DNA of 10,877 nucleotides from an uncultured Negativicutes bacterium. Lineage in GTDB: Bacteria > Bacillota > Negativicutes > Acidaminococcales > Acidaminococcaceae. Position 1 is the stretch's first letter, and the number at the start of each line of letters is the position of its first letter. The notes below the pieces were generated by a model. The model made no database searches and was not told the origin of the DNA. It saw only the letters and a program-made list of their open reading frames with translations. Below are positions 8,291 to 10,877 of the stretch, piece after piece. The position numbers were made by a program, and so were the translations under genes. The stretch spans positions 1 to 10,877 of the forward strand of contig CALAZX010000212.1 of NCBI GenBank assembly GCA_937926555.1, given 5' to 3'.

Positions 8291-8319
8291 ATAATACAAC
8301 TTTAAGCTGTTTCTGTCAA
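8291..8319 (-). promoter_or_regulatory. Main promoter of the tRNA-Gln/tRNA-Glu unit
   Basis: On the minus strand a perfect TTGACA (8314-8319) and TATTAT (8291-8296) are 17 bases apart. Transcription should start near 8284, about ten bases before the mature 5' end of tRNA-Gln. Confidence 0.92.
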
Positions 8320-8330
8320 CACCTTTTTTC

Positions 8331-8361
8331 AAGTTTTTCAAACTTTCCGGTGTGACCGGAA
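8331..8361. promoter_or_regulatory. Two adjacent inverted repeats upstream of the tRNA promoter
   Basis: AAGTTT-TTC-AAACTT (8331-8345) abuts and shares one base with TTCCGGT-GTG-ACCGGAA (8345-8361). Each is perfect with a 3-base centre. They sit between the main tRNA promoter and the candidate upstream promoter. They could be operator sites or transcript hairpins; there is no direct evidence for either. Confidence 0.45.
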
Positions 8362-8393
8362 CCGTTGCACATACACAAGATTTCGACTTGTCT

Positions 8394-8422
8394 ATTATAA
8401 CAAGAGGTCAAAAAAAATGCAA
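8394..8422 (-). promoter_or_regulatory. Possible second, upstream minus-strand promoter
   Basis: On the minus strand TTGCAT (8417-8422) and TATAAT (8394-8399) are 17 bases apart, pointing at the tRNA unit. The -35 lies in a run of A/T, and a weak 7-bp stem (8414-8420 with 8434-8440) overlaps it. Good spacing and a perfect -10 favour it, but there is no other support. Confidence 0.45.
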
Positions 8423-8491
8423 GCCGTTTTTCCGCATTTTCCCAAAAAAAATTCCAGCCCCGCTTTTCTCTCCGATTTCACCTATTTTTTA

Positions 8492-8520
8492 TTCTCACCG
8501 GCCCCATTTACTGGTATGAT
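8492..8520 (+). promoter_or_regulatory. Promoter of lgt
   Basis: TTCTCA (8492-8497) and TATGAT (8515-8520) are 17 bases apart, with TGG directly before the -10 (extended -10). Transcription would start near 8527, giving a leader of about 99 bases. That leader holds a 6-bp GC hairpin CGGCGG/CCGCCG (8542-8559) without a T-tract. Confidence 0.7.
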
Positions 8521-8625
8521 AGAGTATATGACAGTAAACGGCGGCGGATACGCCCGCCGGCTCTTTCCTAAGCCTGCGGCCCACCGTTCCGGATCATACA
8601 CACAGAACAGAAAAGGAGCGTTCTC

Positions 8626-9573
8626 ATGCATCAGTATCTTTTACACATCGGCGGATTCCCCATCCGCATGTACGGTCTGACTTTATGTATGGCCATCTTC
8701 CTGGCCACCGGCGTAGCCTACTTCCTGGCGAAACAGGACGGACGCTGGCACAACCATATCCTGGACATCGGCATCTACGGCGGTTTCGCCGGCCTGGTGG
8801 GCGGCCGCCTCTGGGATGTCTTCTTCTTCGACTGGGCCTACTACCAGCACCACCTGCTGGAGATTCCCTTCGTCTGGCAAGGGGGCATGGCCGTCCAGGG
8901 CGGCATGCTGGCAGGTCTTGGCGCCGGCATCCTCTACTGCAAACGCCACAACATCGACTGGCTGGCCCTGGCGGATATCGTCTGCCCGGCCATGGTGCTG
9001 GGACAGGCCATCGGACGGATGGCCAACCTGCTCAACGGTGACGCCTTCGGCGCCCCCACCGGCGGCGATTTCGGCATCATCTACCCGGTAGGCACACTGG
9101 CCCGCGCCACCTACGGCACCCAGCCCCTCTGGCCCGCCGAGATCTGGGAGGGGCAGCTGGACGTGGTCCTCTTCGCCCTGCTGCTGATCTTCCGCTCCTT
9201 CCCCCATTCCAAGGGGCAGGTTCTCTGCCTGTACGGCTTCCTCTACTCCCTGGAGCGGTTCTGCCTGGAGTTCCTCCGGGGCGACTACGCCACTCCCTGG
9301 ATGTGGGGCCTCACCTCCGCCCAGGCCACCAGCCTGGGATTCATGGCGGTATGCGCCGTCCTCTTCCTCCTCTCCGCGTGGAAATACCCGGCACGGGAGG
9401 ATTCCGCCCCTGTGGCCGCCGCAGCGGAAGCGGCTATCACTTCCCCCGCGCCTGCCCCTGAAAAACGCGGAGAAAGCGGATCTGGCGGCGACAACGGCAT
9501 CGGCAGCGGTTCCGGACGGGCTGACCGGCGCCGGAAAGACGGCCGCGGAAAACGGAAAGACCGGAAAAACTGA
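8626..9573 (+). CDS. lgt: Prolipoprotein diacylglyceryl transferase
   Basis: Inner-membrane enzyme that moves diacylglycerol from phosphatidylglycerol to the lipobox cysteine of prelipoproteins, the first step of lipoprotein maturation. The ATG has AGGAG 7 bases upstream (8614-8618). Family landmarks are PIRMYGLTL near the N-terminus, GGFAGLVGGRLWDV, and WQGGMAVQGGMLAG. The signature GRMANLLNGDAFG (residues 130-142) and YSLERFCLEFLRGD (207-220) follow. Arg131, Asn134, Tyr207 and Arg211 match E. coli Arg143, Asn146, Tyr235 and Arg239. The residue at the E. coli His103 position is Gln91, and the HPxxLYE segment reads WPAEIWEG, so this is a divergent type. At 315 residues it is longer than usual. 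The last 65 or so form a Pro/Ala, then Gly/Ser, then Arg/Lys-rich tail that looks disordered and cytosolic. It is monocistronic and converges with larE. The family call is firm. Confidence 0.94.
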   Translation: MHQYLLHIGGFPIRMYGLTLCMAIFLATGVAYFLAKQDGRWHNHILDIGIYGGFAGLVGGRLWDVFFFDWAYYQHHLLEIPFVWQGGMAVQGGMLAGLGAGILYCKRHNIDWLALADIVCPAMVLGQAIGRMANLLNGDAFGAPTGGDFGIIYPVGTLARATYGTQPLWPAEIWEGQLDVVLFALLLIFRSFPHSKGQVLCLYGFLYSLERFCLEFLRGDYATPWMWGLTSAQATSLGFMAVCAVLFLLSAWKYPAREDSAPVAAAAEAAITSPAPAPEKRGESGSGGDNGIGSGSGRADRRRKDGRGKRKDRKN

Positions 9574-9647
9574 CGGGAGCCGGCAGCTCCGCAGTTCCGG
9601 ACTGACCATTCCCTGCATTCCCTGACAGAAACATATCCGAGATACAG

Positions 9648-9677
9648 AAAAGGCACTTCCTGCGAAGTGCCTTTTTT
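9648..9677 (+). terminator. Bidirectional terminator between lgt and larE
   Basis: AAAAGGCACTTC pairs with GAAGTGCCTTTT (9648-9675) around the loop CTGC. On the plus strand TTTTTT follows. On the minus strand the stem itself ends in TTTT, so the hairpin can also stop larE, whose stop codon lies 16 bases away. Confidence 0.9.
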
Positions 9678-9690
9678 CTATGCCGTTATG

Positions 9691-10503
9691 CTATTTATCC
9701 AGCTCCTCGTTCATGCTGCCGCTGCGGAATCCCTCCAGGTCCGCGCAGACATACTTGAAGCCGATGTCCTTGTAGAGCTTCGTCAGCCGCGCCCGGGTGG
9801 AGGGCTGTGCCAGCAGCACGATCTGCGCCGGGTCCACCTCGATGCGGGCCAGTGTGCCGTGATAGCGCACCCGCACCTGGGTGAAGCCCAGGGTCCGGAG
9901 GATCTCCTCCGCTTTCTCCACCTGCATCAGTTTCTCCGGGGTGATGGTCTCCCCGTAGGGGATGCGGGACGCCAGGCAGGCCGAGGAGGGTTTCGCCGCC
10001 GTGAACAGGCCCATCTCCCGGGAGATCTCCCGGATGTCCCGTTTGGTCAGCCCCGCCTCCTCCATGGGACTGCGGACACCCAGCTCCTTCAGGGCCCGCC
10101 GTCCGGGCCGGAAGTCGCACTGGTCGTCCACGTTGCCGCCGTCCACCACATAGTTAAACCCTTCGGTGTCGGCCATCTTGCGGATGATGGAGAAGATCTC
10201 CTTCTTGCAGTAGTAGCAGCGGTCCGGCGTATTGGAGACGAATTCCGGCAGGCTCATCTGGTCCACCTCCACGTAGCGGTGGTACACGCCCAGCCGGTGG
10301 ATCATGGCCTCGGCGTCCTTCTTCTCCTGCTCGGAGAAGCTCACCGAGGTGATGGTCACCGCCATCAGCTTCACGTTGTACAGCTTGGCCGCCACCGCCA
10401 GCAGCAGGGACGAGTCCACGCCGCCGCTGAAGGCAACCACCAGGCTGCCCATCTCCTGCAAAATCTCCACCAGTCTCGCTTTCTTCTCCTGCAGTCCGCT
10501 CAT
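9691..10503 (-). CDS. larE: LarE, ATP-dependent sulfur transferase for the lactate-racemase nickel-pincer cofactor
   Basis: Cytosolic PP-loop enzyme that adenylates the carboxylates of the cofactor precursor made by LarB and inserts sulfur, before LarC adds nickel. Key residues (numbered from the chosen start) are the PP-loop SGGVDSS (26-32), TITSVSFSEQE (50-60), CxxC in DRCYYCKKE (Cys96, Cys99), DGGNVDDQCDFRPGRRA (121-137), and KPSSACLASRIPYGE with Cys176. Cys176 matches the sulfur-donating cysteine of Lactobacillus plantarum LarE. That protein uses one cysteine sacrificially; here Cys96, Cys99 and Cys176 form the three-cysteine set of LarE proteins that hold a 4Fe-4S cluster. I chose ATG 10503 (270 residues) because GGAGG lies 6 bases upstream; the in-frame TTG at 10530 has no ribosome site. 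No larA, larB or larC is nearby, and it stands alone between terminators. I could not identify its promoter in 10504-10648. Confidence 0.93.
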   Translation of the reverse strand: MSGLQEKKARLVEILQEMGSLVVAFSGGVDSSLLLAVAAKLYNVKLMAVTITSVSFSEQEKKDAEAMIHRLGVYHRYVEVDQMSLPEFVSNTPDRCYYCKKEIFSIIRKMADTEGFNYVVDGGNVDDQCDFRPGRRALKELGVRSPMEEAGLTKRDIREISREMGLFTAAKPSSACLASRIPYGETITPEKLMQVEKAEEILRTLGFTQVRVRYHGTLARIEVDPAQIVLLAQPSTRARLTKLYKDIGFKYVCADLEGFRSGSMNEELDK

Positions 10504-10648
10504 TCTTCTCCTCCGCTCCCCCGCTTCCAACCGGGTTCCCTGTCTATTGTTCCCTGTATCCGCGCCACAACACCGCGCGGCGCTCCTGTCCTGTGACGAG
10601 ATCCATAGCCGTATTTTCCCGGGTCGGCATTCCGCCCTCGGGGTACAG

Positions 10649-10676
10649 AAAAACGGCGCACTCAGCTGTGCGCCGT
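10649..10676 (-). terminator. Intrinsic terminator of the amino-acid ABC transporter unit
   Basis: On the minus strand ACGGCGCAC pairs with GTGCGCCGT (10653-10676) around a 6-base loop and continues as TTTTTC. It lies 38 bases after the stop of the ATPase gene and separates that unit from larE. Confidence 0.93.
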
Positions 10677-10714
10677 CTCCAGCATGGCCTCTCAGCCTAT
10701 ACTTCCAGTATACA

Positions 10715-10877
10715 TCATTTCAAAATACTCTTCAAGAAAGCTTTCAGCCGCTCATTCTCGGGGTTCTCAAAAATCTCAGCGGGTGTGCCTTCCGCCTGTA
10801 CGTAGCCGTCGGCCATGAAGAGGACTTTCGTCGCCACTTCCCGTGCGAAGCCCATCTCGTGGGTCACCACCACCATG
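10715..10877 (-). CDS. Polar amino-acid ABC transporter ATP-binding protein, C-terminal 54 residues
   Basis: Only the end of the gene is in the window; the frame is open to the right edge. The visible residues begin MVVVTHEMGFAREVATKVLF, which holds the H-loop histidine (VTHEM) of ABC ATPases. MADGYVQAEGTPAEIFENP and ERLKAFL follow, the C-terminal signature of the GlnQ/HisP-like polar amino-acid uptake ATPases. The Met at 10876 is internal. The protein energises import of an amino acid such as glutamine, cystine or histidine across the inner membrane; the substrate cannot be told. It is the last gene of its operon, since a terminator follows. Confidence 0.93.
   Translation of the reverse strand, partial: MVVVTHEMGFAREVATKVLFMADGYVQAEGTPAEIFENPENERLKAFLKSILK

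Noticed and set aside
8414..8440. Minus-strand terminator-like stem AAAATGC/GCATTTT with T8
   Set aside because: Only two GC pairs and a 13-base loop; too weak, and there is no gene immediately upstream to terminate.
8417..8680. An 87-codon frame before and into lgt
   Set aside because: It starts upstream of the lgt promoter, has no ribosome site, and overlaps lgt out of frame. lgt has a far better start.

Overview
The window reads as a GC-rich chromosomal segment of an anaerobic bacterium, most likely a diderm Firmicute of the Negativicutes (Acidaminococcus, Phascolarctobacterium, Dialister or Megasphaera type). This is inference. It rests on the gene mix (DcuC-type dicarboxylate carrier, two sodium-coupled alanine/glycine-type symporters, Ktr potassium uptake, LarE), on AAGGAG/GGAGG ribosome sites throughout, on classical sigma-70-like promoters, and on AT-rich intergenic DNA between GC-rich genes. 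No mobile element, CRISPR array, phage gene or rRNA is visible; this looks like ordinary core chromosome with a few unusual proteins.

Layout. 2-1180 (+) is the 3' part of a dcuC-family gene closed by a strong terminator (1256-1292). After an AT-rich gap with a good extended -10 promoter comes a first AGCS sodium:amino-acid symporter (1650-3104, +), ended by a perfect 15-bp hairpin terminator (3194-3236). Facing it on the minus strand is a two-gene operon (promoter 5646-5674): a second, diverged AGCS symporter (4012-5577) with a six-cysteine tail, translationally coupled through ATGA to an unrecognised 211-residue protein (3380-4015) whose C-terminal half resembles the DUF218/YdcF fold. Upstream and on the same strand lies a potassium-uptake pair, the TrkH/KtrB channel (6504-7847) then the TrkA/KtrA regulator (5747-6394), ended by a terminator whose T-tract abuts the -35 box of the symporter operon.

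Farther right, still on the minus strand, are tRNA-Gln(CTG) and tRNA-Glu(CTC) with a consensus promoter (8291-8319), a possible second promoter (8394-8422) and a UUCG-loop terminator. Then lgt (8626-9573, +), for prolipoprotein diacylglyceryl transferase, has its own promoter and converges on larE (9691-10503, -), the ATP-dependent sulfur transferase of the lactate-racemase nickel-pincer cofactor; one two-way hairpin separates them. The right edge holds the last 54 codons of an amino-acid ABC transporter ATPase (10715-10877, -) and its terminator.

Together the genes suggest a cell that exchanges C4-dicarboxylates, takes up small neutral amino acids with sodium, and controls potassium. Most transcription units are short and individually terminated, so neighbours need not share a pathway. 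The points most worth a second look are the cysteine-rich symporter tail with its coupled unknown partner, the three-cysteine LarE that predicts a 4Fe-4S rather than sacrificial mechanism, and the Lgt with a glutamine where E. coli has His103.
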